From the NCBI GenBank assembly GCA_023416965.1, contig JAEZGJ010000126.1, positions 1 through 19,808 on the forward strand: a DNA stretch of 19,808 nucleotides. Reading direction: 5' to 3'. Shown piece after piece: positions 6,362-13,421 of the stretch; the stretch's first letter is position 1; each line of letters begins with the position of its first letter. The stretch comes from Pseudomonadota bacterium. GTDB taxonomy: Bacteria; Pseudomonadota; Alphaproteobacteria; Rhizobiales; Phreatobacteraceae. The position numbers and the translations under genes are program-made. A model generated the notes under the pieces. It worked only from the letters and a program-made list of their open reading frames with translations, was not told the origin of the DNA and did no database searches.

Positions 6362-7243
6362 ATGGACCTCCACGTTCGCCACGTCACGACCTACCGCTAT
6401 GCGGGGCCCGTCCAGTTCGGCCCGCACCGCCTGATGCTGCGTCCACGCGACAGTTTCGACATGCGCATCCTCGAAACCCAGATCGAGATATTCCCGGCCG
6501 CCGAGCTGCACTGGTCGCACGACGTCTATGGCAACACCGTCGCGGTCGCGACCTTCGCCGAGCCAGCGGACCGGCTGGAGATCACCTCCGGCCTGGTGCT
6601 GCGCCGCTATGCCTCCGCCTTCCCCCGCGAGCGCAGCTCGGCCAGCGCCCTCTTCGTGCCGCACTATTCGGATGGGGAGCGCATCGTCCTGCAGCCGTTC
6701 ATGACCCCCGCCACCAGCGACGAGGACGGCGCCCTCGCCGCCTGGATCGCGCAGGTGGTCTCCAATGGTGGCTCGGACCATGATCCGCTCGCGCGCCTGT
6801 CGCAGGAGATCCATGCCGGCTTCGGCTATGCCGTGCGCTACGAGGAGGGCACGCAGGTGCCTTCCCAGACCCTTTCTCTCCGATCCGGTTCCTGCCGCGA
6901 CCTCGCCTGGCTCTTCATCGAGGCGGTCCGCCGCCTCGGCTATGCCGCCCGCTTCGTCAGCGGTTACCTGCACAACGGCGACAACAACGACCCCTCGAAC
7001 CGGGCGGCGGTGGGGCTGACCCATGCCTGGGCCGAGGTCTTCGTTCCGGGAGACGGGTGGGTGGAGTTCGATCCGACCAATGCGCTCGTCGCCGATCCTC
7101 ACCTGATCCGGGTGGCGGTGGCGCGCGTGCCGTGGGACGCATCGCCGGTCGCCGGCAGCTTCGTCGGGCCGGTGGGCGCCCAGATCAGCCTGTCGGTCGG
7201 CGTCGAGATCACGCCGACGGAGACCTATCTGAACGTCGCCTGA
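6362..7243 (+). CDS. Transglutaminase-like family protein with an intact triad
   Basis: This encodes 293 residues. It starts with the family N domain (MDLHVRHVTTYRYAGPVQFG, then RLMLRPRD). The catalytic core has SGSCRDLAWLFIEAVR (Cys178), GLTHAWAEVFVPG (His221) and WVEFDPTNA (Asp237), a complete Cys-His-Asp triad, unlike the related gene at 2360-3256. No signal peptide is seen. The family covers cysteine peptidases and amidases; the substrate is unknown. The Shine-Dalgarno is poor (GAGG about 13 bases upstream). The gene has no visible sigma-EcfG promoter of its own after the terminator at 6293. It converges on the sensor gene with 3 bases between stops. Confidence 0.85.
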   Translation: MDLHVRHVTTYRYAGPVQFGPHRLMLRPRDSFDMRILETQIEIFPAAELHWSHDVYGNTVAVATFAEPADRLEITSGLVLRRYASAFPRERSSASALFVPHYSDGERIVLQPFMTPATSDEDGALAAWIAQVVSNGGSDHDPLARLSQEIHAGFGYAVRYEEGTQVPSQTLSLRSGSCRDLAWLFIEAVRRLGYAARFVSGYLHNGDNNDPSNRAAVGLTHAWAEVFVPGDGWVEFDPTNALVADPHLIRVAVARVPWDASPVAGSFVGPVGAQISLSVGVEITPTETYLNVA

Positions 7244-7246
7244 GCC

Positions 7247-8896
7247 TCAGAGCGGCACGGTCCAGCGGCCGGCGCTCGCGCCCTCCGCCTCCTCGGTCCG
7301 CGTCGCGCCGATCTGCCGCAGCAGGCCGTGGGCGATCTTCGTCTCGACGGCGTCGAGGCGTCGGTGATCCGTGATCACCGAAAGGGTGAGGTTGCCCTCC
7401 TCGCCGCGCGTCACCTCCACGGCGACGTGGTCGGCCTGTCCGTCCTCCAGCGCGTGGGAGGCGATCTCCACAACCAGCAGCCCGAGCGGGATGGCCCTGT
7501 CGACCACCAGCGCCACGTCCTCGGGCGCGACCGTCGAGATCCACGGCCTGCCGGCCCGCATCAGCCCGTTGAGCATGACCGAGACCTCGTCGAGGAAGGG
7601 CTTCAGCTCCACCGGCCGCATCTCGCCGAGCGCCAGCGCATGCCGGTAGGCGATCGACAGGACATGGACCTTCGCTTCGACCGGGGCGAGCACCGACCGG
7701 TGCTCCGGCGGCTGCTGGCGGCGCGCCAGGCTGATGTAGCTCTGCACCACCTGCAGGCTGTTCTTCACGCGGTGGTGCAGTTCGCGCACCAGATGGCGGT
7801 TGGCGCCGATGGTGAGGTTGAGCTTCTCCACCCGTTCCGCCTGGTCGGTGACGAGGGCGTTGAAGGCCTCCGACACCCGGCGGATGTCCTCCGGCATGGA
7901 GGGATCGACGGGGGCGAGCCGCGGCTGCTGGGAGGCGCGCGCGACCGCCGCCGCCTCGATGCCGCGGATCCAGCGGACGATATTGGCGTCGATTGCCAGA
8001 GAATAGACCGCGAAGAGAACCATCAGCGTCACCAGCGGCGTCAGCAGCAGCGCGATGAACTGCAGGAAGGCCGCCCGTTCAGCCTGCTGGTCGAAGCGCG
8101 CCAGCACGTAGAGGTCCGGCTCGGCCACGAGCTGGGTGCCGTAGGTGCCGGTCGCGCCCGTCTGGCTGGCCGATTCCCAGCGCTGCAGCTGCGGCCCGGT
8201 GCGTCCCGTGACGGGCAGCCAGGTCGTGTCGTCCTCGTTGATGCCGCGGGCGACGACCACCTCGGTCGAACTGCGGACGATGCCGACCGTGACGCCGGGA
8301 TTGACCGTGCCGAGGTCGAAGGCGCGATCCATGATGACAGCGTCCACGAGGAGCAGGGACTCCAGCGCCGGCTGCTGGGCCTCGCCGCGGCGCTGGGCAT
8401 AGATCACCATGAACCGCCGGCCGCTGATCCGGGTGACGCCGTAGCTCGTCTCGGCGAGTTCGTTGCCGATCCAGGTGATGCTGCGCGCGCGCGCCCGGTA
8501 GGTCTCGGTCACCGCGCGGATATCGGCCTCGGCCAGGGCGTCGTTCCGGCTGGCGAGGCAGCCCGGCCGGTCGCCGGTGCGGATGGCGATGGCGCTGACG
8601 CCGATGTCGTCGCCAACGATCCGCCTCGCGATGGCGATGCACTGGTGGTCGGCTCCGTTGATGGCGGCGACGCTGGCGGTTGCCGTCAGCAGAACCCTGA
8701 GCGACTCCCGGTACCAGACCCGGGTCCTCACCGCGAAATTGCCGACCGTCTGGAGCTGCGACGCCTCGATCGAGGAGAGCACCGAACGATAGGTCGCCAC
8801 CGCCGTCACCGCCGTGATCACGGCGATGGGAAGGATGACGAGGACCATCAGGGCCAGGAGCCGGCCCCGGACGGTGCGGAATGCGGTGACATTCAT
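7247..8896 (-). CDS. HisKA_2-family membrane sensor of the GSR locus, with a degenerate ATPase domain
   Basis: This encodes 549 residues. A membrane helix (about 12-33), an extracytoplasmic sensor region (34-277) and a second helix (278-302) precede a HAMP-like linker (304-358). The phosphotransfer domain has the HisKA_2 motif RELHHRVKNSLQVVQSYISL (371-390; HHRVKN at 374-379). The C-terminal catalytic domain is short and eroded: the N-box, normally VNELVTNA, reads VVEIASHA (475-482) with both Asn lost, and the DxGxG and GLGL boxes cannot be found. Autophosphorylation is therefore doubtful. It lies 5 bases after ecfG in the nepR-ecfG operon and most likely acts on PhyR, possibly as a phosphatase or phosphotransfer scaffold, as reported (from memory) for Sphingomonas PhyP. 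It might still be a weak PhyK-type kinase. Confidence 0.85.
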   Translation of the reverse strand: MNVTAFRTVRGRLLALMVLVILPIAVITAVTAVATYRSVLSSIEASQLQTVGNFAVRTRVWYRESLRVLLTATASVAAINGADHQCIAIARRIVGDDIGVSAIAIRTGDRPGCLASRNDALAEADIRAVTETYRARARSITWIGNELAETSYGVTRISGRRFMVIYAQRRGEAQQPALESLLLVDAVIMDRAFDLGTVNPGVTVGIVRSSTEVVVARGINEDDTTWLPVTGRTGPQLQRWESASQTGATGTYGTQLVAEPDLYVLARFDQQAERAAFLQFIALLLTPLVTLMVLFAVYSLAIDANIVRWIRGIEAAAVARASQQPRLAPVDPSMPEDIRRVSEAFNALVTDQAERVEKLNLTIGANRHLVRELHHRVKNSLQVVQSYISLARRQQPPEHRSVLAPVEAKVHVLSIAYRHALALGEMRPVELKPFLDEVSVMLNGLMRAGRPWISTVAPEDVALVVDRAIPLGLLVVEIASHALEDGQADHVAVEVTRGEEGNLTLSVITDHRRLDAVETKIAHGLLRQIGATRTEEAEGASAGRWTVPL

Positions 8897-8901
8897 CGCG
8901 A

Positions 8902-9462
8902 TCAGGTACGCGCCATATCCGCAGGTGATTGATGGGTGACGGCAACGGTGTTCCGGTCGGGGCCGATCTCATCGACGCTGGTGATGCCGAGGAGATCGGC
9001 GAGCTTTGCGCGGGCGCGGTTGACGCGGCTCTTGATCGTGCCTACCGCCACGCCGCAGATCTCGGCAGCCTCCTCGTAGGACAGGCCGCTGGCGCCCACC
9101 ATGATGAGCACCTCGCGATGCTCCTCGGACAGTTTGGCGAGGGCGACGCGGAAATCGGCGAGGTCGAGCGCGCTTTCCTGCTCGCCCGAGACGGTGAGCC
9201 GCTGGGCATAGGTGCCGTCGCTGTCCTGAACCTCGCGGCCGCGCTTGCGGTAGAGGGAGTAATAGGTGTTGCGCAGGATGGTGAAGAGCCAGGCGCGCAG
9301 GCTCGTTCCGGGCTGGAATTTCTCGGAATTGCCCCAGGCCTTGAGCATCGTGTCCTGGACCAGGTCGTCCGCCTGCTGGACCGAGCCGCACAGCGACACC
9401 GCGAAGGCACGCAGGTTCGACAGTTCGGCGATCAGGCCCTCGCGGAATTCATCACTGGCCAT
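8902..9462 (-). CDS. ecfG: General stress sigma factor EcfG (ECF type)
   Basis: This encodes 186 residues. Sigma-2 spans about 14-78 (core-binding DDLVQDTMLKAWGNSEKF; -10 recognition around RAWLFTILRNTYYSLYRKRG) and sigma-4 about 104-157 (LSEEHREVLIMVGASGLSYE, then GVAVGTIKSRVNRARAKL). There is no sigma-3, as in ECF factors. EcfG binds RNA polymerase and directs it to GGAAC/CGTT promoters when NepR is sequestered by phosphorylated PhyR. The ATG (9462-9460) overlaps the nepR coding end by 11 bases, so the pair is translationally coupled. It is autoregulated through the promoter at 9705-9729. Confidence 0.93.
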   Translation of the reverse strand: MASDEFREGLIAELSNLRAFAVSLCGSVQQADDLVQDTMLKAWGNSEKFQPGTSLRAWLFTILRNTYYSLYRKRGREVQDSDGTYAQRLTVSGEQESALDLADFRVALAKLSEEHREVLIMVGASGLSYEEAAEICGVAVGTIKSRVNRARAKLADLLGITSVDEIGPDRNTVAVTHQSPADMART

Positions 9463-9658
9463 TACGGCGCTCCTTGGCTTCGAGCTCGGCGAGCAGCACG
9501 AGGAAGCGGTCGGGCACCGGCGCCTTGATCAGATCGTCGTAATGGGCCTTGAGGGACTTACCGATGGCCTCCTGGATGCGCTGGTCGAGGACGATCTCGG
9601 TCATGTCCCGGTCCTCTGCCGCCGCGCTCTTGTCATCATTGTCCGGCATCTCACCCAT
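9452..9658 (-). CDS. nepR: NepR-family anti-sigma factor
   Basis: This encodes 68 residues from the ATG at 9658, which has GGAGAG 4 bases upstream. The open frame extends to 9832, but that start would lie upstream of the promoter. The NepR signature is present: two amphipathic helices, one covering DQRIQEAIGKSLKAHYDDLI (25-44) and one RFLVLLAELEAKE (51-63), joined by KAPVPD. NepR binds EcfG in unstressed cells; on stress, phosphorylated PhyR binds NepR and frees EcfG. First gene of the nepR-ecfG-sensor operon. Confidence 0.92.
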   Translation of the reverse strand: MGEMPDNDDKSAAAEDRDMTEIVLDQRIQEAIGKSLKAHYDDLIKAPVPDRFLVLLAELEAKERRNGQ

Positions 9659-9704
9659 CGATCTCTCCATCCGCACCCGCGGGCGCGGCCTTGATCCAAC
9701 CCAA

Positions 9705-9729
9705 AACGTGCGTTGCACACATTGGTTCC
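9705..9729 (-). promoter_or_regulatory. Sigma-EcfG promoter of nepR-ecfG (autoregulation)
   Basis: The minus strand reads GGAAC, 16 bases, CGTT, exact consensus, 47 bases before the nepR ATG. GSR operons in alphaproteobacteria are usually autoregulated in this way. Confidence 0.85.
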
Positions 9730-9750
9730 AGCAAAAAGAAAAAATAAAAA
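9722..9750 (+). promoter_or_regulatory. Weak candidate housekeeping promoter for phyR
   Basis: TTGGTT, 17 bases, TAAAAA lies in a strikingly A-rich stretch (9731-9751) in an otherwise GC-rich region, 58 bases before phyR. No plus-strand GGAAC occurs in 9671-9807, so phyR seems not to have the stress promoter. The match is loose. Confidence 0.25.
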
Positions 9751-9807
9751 ACTTGCCAAACCAAGGGGTCCCGGGCTGGTTTTGGCGATGACCGACAGGA
9801 GTGTAGA

Positions 9808-10605
9808 ATGACCATCGCTGCGGAAATCGCACCGCATCTCCCTTACCTGCGCCGCTTCGCCCGCGCCCTCAACGGCACCCAGGCCGGCGGTGACTCCTAT
9901 GTCGTCGCAACACTCGAGGCGCTGGTCGCCGATCCGTCCTCCTTCCCCCGCGACGTCCCTGCCCGCATTGCCCTCTACCGCATCTTCCTGAAGCTGTGGT
10001 CGTCCATGCCGGTCAACATGGCTCCGTCCAGCGGCGGGGCCGCCCGTGTCGGCGCCGTGGAACGCAATCTCGATGCGCTGACGCCGCGGCCGCGCCAGGC
10101 CTTCCTGCTGCGCACGGTGGAAGGCTTCGCGATCCAGGACGTCGCGGCGGTGCTCGACGTCGACGTGGACGCCGCCGCCGCCCTCGTCGAGCAGGCCGGC
10201 CGCGAGATTGCCGAGCAGGTTGCCACCGACGTGCTCATCATCGAGGACGAGCCGATCATCGCGCTGGACATCGAGACCCTGGTGCAGGAGCTCGGCCATT
10301 CCGTCACCGGCATCGCCCGCACCCACAAGGAGGCGGTCGCCCTCGTCAAGCAGAAGCGCCCCGGCCTCGTCCTCGCCGACATCCAGCTCGCCGACGGCTC
10401 CTCGGGCCTCGAGGCGGTGGCCGAGATCCTCGAGACCATCGACCTGCCGGTGATCTTCATCACGGCCTATCCCGAGCGGCTCCTCACCGGCGACCGCCCG
10501 GAACCGGCCTTCCTGATCACCAAGCCGTTCCAGCCCGAGGCCGTGAAGGCAGCCATCAGCCAGGCCCTGTTCTTCGACCGCCGGTCGGAGCGCAAGGTCG
10601 CCTGA
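9808..10605 (+). CDS. phyR: PhyR, anti-anti-sigma response regulator of the general stress response
   Basis: This encodes 265 residues, with AGGAG before the ATG. Residues 1-138 are the sigma-like domain that mimics EcfG (LPYLRRFARALNGTQAGGDS; LTPRPRQAFLLRTVEGFAIQ; LDVDVDAAAALVEQAGREI). Residues 141-258 are a receiver: acidic pair Glu146/Asp147, phosphoacceptor Asp191 (VLADIQLADGSSG), Thr219 in PVIFITAYPERLLTG, Lys239 in ITKPFQP. Phosphorylation opens the sigma-like domain to bind NepR, releasing EcfG. It is divergent from nepR-ecfG and about 1 kb from the sensor. All residues needed for phosphorylation are present. Confidence 0.95.
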   Translation: MTIAAEIAPHLPYLRRFARALNGTQAGGDSYVVATLEALVADPSSFPRDVPARIALYRIFLKLWSSMPVNMAPSSGGAARVGAVERNLDALTPRPRQAFLLRTVEGFAIQDVAAVLDVDVDAAAALVEQAGREIAEQVATDVLIIEDEPIIALDIETLVQELGHSVTGIARTHKEAVALVKQKRPGLVLADIQLADGSSGLEAVAEILETIDLPVIFITAYPERLLTGDRPEPAFLITKPFQPEAVKAAISQALFFDRRSERKVA

Positions 10606-10637
10606 GACGTCCCGACGTGACACTGCCGGATTTTGCC

Positions 10638-10666
10638 ATGCCGCGAGGGAACCTTCCTCGCGGCAT
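10638..10666 (+). terminator. Hairpin after phyR, overlapping a stress promoter
   Basis: Perfect 11-bp stem ATGCCGCGAGG/CCTCGCGGCAT with a 7-base loop, 32 bases past the phyR stop. Only TCCGTTGT follows, so termination may be partial. The loop and right arm contain the -35 element and spacer of the promoter at 10648-10672. Confidence 0.5.
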
Positions 10667-10672
10667 TCCGTT
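10648..10672 (+). promoter_or_regulatory. Sigma-EcfG promoter of the 49-residue membrane protein
   Basis: GGAAC, 16 bases, CGTT: exact consensus, 49 bases before the ATG at 10722. The promoter is embedded in the phyR hairpin. Confidence 0.75.
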
Positions 10673-10721
10673 GTGAGCCATGACGATGGTTCTGGTCTCG
10701 CGACGGTGCCGGGAGGGTGCG

Positions 10722-10871
10722 ATGTTGATTTCGCTTGCGACCATGCTCCTGGCGGCTGCCGTTCTCTTCGGCGGCCTCGTGGCGTTGACGCCCCTCGTGG
10801 TCGACATCTCCCTCCTCGCCCTGGCCCTCTCCGGCGCCCACGCCGTCGTCAGTCTGGCGGGGGGCTCGTGA
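10722..10871 (+). CDS. 49-residue small membrane protein, stress-controlled
   Basis: The ATG at 10722 is preceded by GGGAGGG at 5 bases, an excellent ribosome site; an in-frame ATG at 10680 lies only 8 bases past the promoter and has no site. The product is almost wholly hydrophobic: two predicted membrane helices (about 2-21 and 24-44), with a single Asp (Asp28) and no Lys or Arg. I know no family for it. With an exact sigma-EcfG promoter directly upstream and phyR just before, it is a strong candidate GSR effector or regulator, for example a membrane partner of the nearby sensor (inference only). Confidence 0.65.
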   Translation: MLISLATMLLAAAVLFGGLVALTPLVVDISLLALALSGAHAVVSLAGGS

Positions 10872-11042
10872 CGACGCCCGTCCGTGCCCGCCTTCCACAG
10901 CCTCGTGCTGCGTTCCGGGCACCGGATGGAACAAAAGCGCGGCATGAGGAGTCGTTAAGAGAACTTTCGTGCGATACAGGTTCTCCTGTGTGTGAGTCCA
11001 ACGGAGTGATGAGGGGTCATCTCCCGCTTTCAGGTCTGAGGA

Positions 11043-11456
11043 ATGGATAGGCATCGCATACTGATCGTCGAGGACGATCCGTTCATCGCAATGGACATCG
11101 AGGCCGCTGTGCTCGATGACCTCGGCCCCCGGACCGAGGTCATCGTGGTGGACAGTCTCGCCGAGGCGCAGTCGCTCGCCGAGGATCGCGTCCACTGCGC
11201 CCTGCTGGACGTGGATGTCGTCGGCGGCAAGACCTTCGAGGTCGCGCTGAAGCTGCGCGCCCGCGGGACGCCCTTCGCCTTCGTCTCCGGCTCCCTGCCC
11301 TCGGACCTGCCGATGGAACTGCGCGGCGCGACCTTCGTCCGCAAGCCGTTCCATTCCCGCGACATCCTCGGCTTCGTGACCAGCGCGCTGGAGACGGACC
11401 ACAGCGCCACCGGCGGCACGAGCATCAACCTTCCCGCCGGCCAAGGCCAGGACTGA
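11043..11456 (+). CDS. Single-domain response regulator
   Basis: This encodes 137 residues, a receiver domain only. Acidic Asp11/Asp12 (IVEDDPF), phosphoacceptor Asp56 (ALLDVDVVGG), Ser82 in PFAFVSG and Lys101 in VRKPF are all present. The PFAFVSG stretch resembles the PFxFATGY motif of FATGUY receivers, a group tied to GSR signalling in Sphingomonas and relatives. No output domain: it probably relays or drains phosphate between HisKA_2 sensors and PhyR. The last 20 residues are a disordered Gly/Ser tail. The 171-base gap upstream (10872-11042) holds only a mis-spaced GGAAC/CGTT pair and a gagaac-N15-gttctc inverted repeat (10959-10985). Confidence 0.85.
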   Translation: MDRHRILIVEDDPFIAMDIEAAVLDDLGPRTEVIVVDSLAEAQSLAEDRVHCALLDVDVVGGKTFEVALKLRARGTPFAFVSGSLPSDLPMELRGATFVRKPFHSRDILGFVTSALETDHSATGGTSINLPAGQGQD

Positions 11457-11468
11457 CGTCTCGTCGGC

Positions 11469-12128
11469 TCAGCCGCCCCCCGCCGCCTTGCCCGCCCGCA
11501 GCACGGCGAGCCTCACCGCCGCCGGCACCGGCTCGATGATCGGCACGGTCAGGCTTCCGGCGATGGCGCGGGCGGCCACTGCGAGCGGTCCGCCGCCGAT
11601 GACGAGCGCCCTGGCGCCCATCTCCTTCACCGCCCGCTGGCAGGCCTCGCGCAGCGCCTCCGACAGCCCCTCCCGGTTGCCCATGACCTGATGGACGTCG
11701 CCATCGGTCAGCACCGTGCCGAGGAAGAGGTCGCCGTGGCCGTAGAGGTCCGCCCGCTCGGCGATCGCCCCGACCAGGTCGGGCGTCGTCGTCACCACTG
11801 CGAATGGCCCGTGCGCCGCCGCCTCGGCCATGCCCGCCTCGGCGATGCCGGTGACCGGGATGGCGACGCTCTGGCGCAGGTCCGCCACGCCGGGATCGCC
11901 GAAGGCCGCGACGATGAGGCCGCGATAGCCGAAGGGAGGCCGTGCCGCGATCAGGGCGTTCACCGCTTGGCGGCCGATTTCCAGCGCCGTCGGCCCGGTG
12001 ATCAGCGGCACGCCGAAGGGGGCGGAGAGCCCGTCGATCTCGATGCCCGGCACGGTGTCGCGGGCGATGCCGACCATGGCGGCGGTTGTTGCCTGGCTGG
12101 TGTTCGGGTTGATCAGCAACAGGCGCAT
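11469..12128 (-). CDS. Asp/Glu/hydantoin racemase-family protein lacking the catalytic cysteines
   Basis: This encodes 219 residues. The ATG (12128-12126) overlaps the TGA of the upstream deacetylase by one base (TGATG), so the two are coupled. MRLLLINPNTSQATTAAM is the classic opening of hydantoin/allantoin racemases (HyuE/HpxA type), followed by GLIVAAFGDPGVADLRQ and ALVIGGGPLA. In active racemases these two motifs carry the catalytic Cys pair (ACFDDPG-like and GCAGM-like); here Ala75 and a Gly near 180 replace them. The fold assignment is secure, but simple racemase activity is unlikely. The neighbours suggest a ureide or hydantoin-like substrate. Confidence 0.8.
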   Translation of the reverse strand: MRLLLINPNTSQATTAAMVGIARDTVPGIEIDGLSAPFGVPLITGPTALEIGRQAVNALIAARPPFGYRGLIVAAFGDPGVADLRQSVAIPVTGIAEAGMAEAAAHGPFAVVTTTPDLVGAIAERADLYGHGDLFLGTVLTDGDVHQVMGNREGLSEALREACQRAVKEMGARALVIGGGPLAVAARAIAGSLTVPIIEPVPAAVRLAVLRAGKAAGGG

Positions 12129-13090
12129 CACGACCTCGCGGGAACGGCTGCGGCGAAGGCCTGGGCGATGTCGACGCGCGGCGCCACCCAGACCCGGTCG
12201 CCGAGCCCCGCGAGCCGGTCGAGCACGCGGGAGAACGCGGCGAACCGCCCCGGACGCCCGGCGATCCTCAGGTGGTAGCCGATATTGAGCAGACGCGGCA
12301 GTCCGCGGGCCGCCTCTGCCAGCAGAACCTCCAGCGCATCGTCCACATAGTCGGCCATCTCGCCGGCGCGCACGAAGCCGTTGGGGTGGAAGAACTTCAT
12401 GTCGTTGGAGTCCAGCGCATAGGGCACCACCACCAGCGGCCGTGTCCCGGAGAGATCCCAATAGGGCAGGTCGTCGTCGAAGGCGTTGGAGGTGTAGAGG
12501 AAGCCGCGCTCGACGAGGAGCCCGCGGGTCCAGGGGCTCTCCGCGCCGCGGCAGAAGAAGCCGGCCGGGTTCTCGCCGCCAGCAGCCGTCATCGCCGCGA
12601 TGCAGCGGTCGAGGTCGGCGGCCTCCGCCTCCCGGCTGCGATAGTCGGCATGGGGGCGCCAGCGCCAGCCATGCACCGCCGCCTCGTGGCCTGCCGCGCG
12701 GATCGCCGCGAGGAGGGCCGGCGATCGCTCCACCGCCCGCCCGCAGCACAGCCAGGTCGCCGGCAGCCGCCGCGTCTCCAGCGCCTCCAGCATGCGCCAG
12801 AAGCCCGCGCGGGTGCCGTAGGCGAAGATCTGCTCCTGGCCGGGGTCGCGTGTGCCGGCCTCGACGACGCTCATCACCTCGCCCATGCGCTCGCTCGTCG
12901 GGTCGCCGTCGCCGACCTGCCATTCCGCCCCCTCTTCGAGGTTGACGTTGATGGAGACGGCGAGCCGCGCCCCGTTGGGCCAGCGCAGGTCCGGCCAGCG
13001 GCCGCCATAGCCAACGAGGTCCCGTGCCCCGCCGTCGACGGCGGGGCGGTCGGAAATGCCGCGGCCCGCACGGCCTGCGGTCGATGTCAT
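12128..13090 (-). CDS. PuuE-like polysaccharide deacetylase-family hydrolase
   Basis: This encodes 320 residues, with GGAGGAGC before the ATG. After a disordered N-terminus (1-20), RDLVGYGGRWPDLRWPNGAR followed by VSINVNLEEGAEW matches the opening of cofactor-independent allantoinases (PuuE). IFAYGTRAGFWRML, HGWRW (140-144), GFFCRGAESPWTRGLL, GFLYTSNAFDDDLPYWD and NIGYHLRIAGRPGR are the other family blocks. The metal-binding Asp pair of true deacetylases is replaced by NLEEG, as in PuuE. It probably hydrolyses a cyclic amide; the exact substrate is unknown. It is the first gene of a two-gene operon with the racemase-like gene and is divergent from the ABC operon. Confidence 0.8.
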   Translation of the reverse strand: MTSTAGRAGRGISDRPAVDGGARDLVGYGGRWPDLRWPNGARLAVSINVNLEEGAEWQVGDGDPTSERMGEVMSVVEAGTRDPGQEQIFAYGTRAGFWRMLEALETRRLPATWLCCGRAVERSPALLAAIRAAGHEAAVHGWRWRPHADYRSREAEAADLDRCIAAMTAAGGENPAGFFCRGAESPWTRGLLVERGFLYTSNAFDDDLPYWDLSGTRPLVVVPYALDSNDMKFFHPNGFVRAGEMADYVDDALEVLLAEAARGLPRLLNIGYHLRIAGRPGRFAAFSRVLDRLAGLGDRVWVAPRVDIAQAFAAAVPARS

Positions 13091-13421
13091 GGCGCTCCTC
13101 CGGATTGCGGGCCGGCGCCGCTGCCTGCCCGATCCAGTGGCAGCAAGACACGTGCCGGGCCGCCGAGGGCCGAAACAACGGGATCAGAATTTAGGCAAGG
13201 CCAAATAAAGGGCAGCGGACTGATGCCTTTCGCGGCAGTGGGCCGCGGGCCCTCGCCTGCGCGGTCATGCGTCCGGCCGCCGGTCTGGCGGGGTTAGGCT
13301 GCCGATCGCATACCGGATTGGTGCCGCGCCCATGGCTTCAAAGTGCGCCGTGCCCGCATGGCGCAACTTGGCATGGCCGTTGCTGGCCATGGGGCGTCCC
13401 GATGCGGAGAACATCGTCCAT
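13091..13421 (+). promoter_or_regulatory. Divergent control region of the ureide-type cluster
   Basis: About 330 bases separate the minus-strand deacetylase from the most likely ABC start. No GGAAC promoter was seen on either strand. The only AT-rich patch is 13187-13209, containing TTTAGGC-AAG-GCCAAAT, a partial inverted repeat that could be an operator. A perfect inverted repeat CATGGCC-N6-GGCCATG lies at 13372-13391. In-frame ATGs at 13332 and 13389 could extend the ABC gene leftwards, so part of the region may be coding. Confidence 0.35.

Noticed and set aside
7328..8932. 534-residue plus-strand ORF opposite the sensor gene
   Set aside because: Shadow of the HisKA_2 sensor; no domain, signal or ribosome site.
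9659..9832. N-terminal extension of nepR
   Set aside because: It would begin upstream of the EcfG promoter and runs through AT-rich promoter DNA; the ATG at 9658 has a good ribosome site and gives a normal NepR length.
10928..10956. GGAAC ... CGTT upstream of the single-domain response regulator
   Set aside because: The spacer is 20 bases, outside the 16-17 (at most 18) range of EcfG promoters; not called a promoter.
12129..13178. Long open frame upstream of and in frame with the racemase-like gene
   Set aside because: It is a shadow of the PuuE-like gene; the racemase starts at 12128 with its typical N-terminus.
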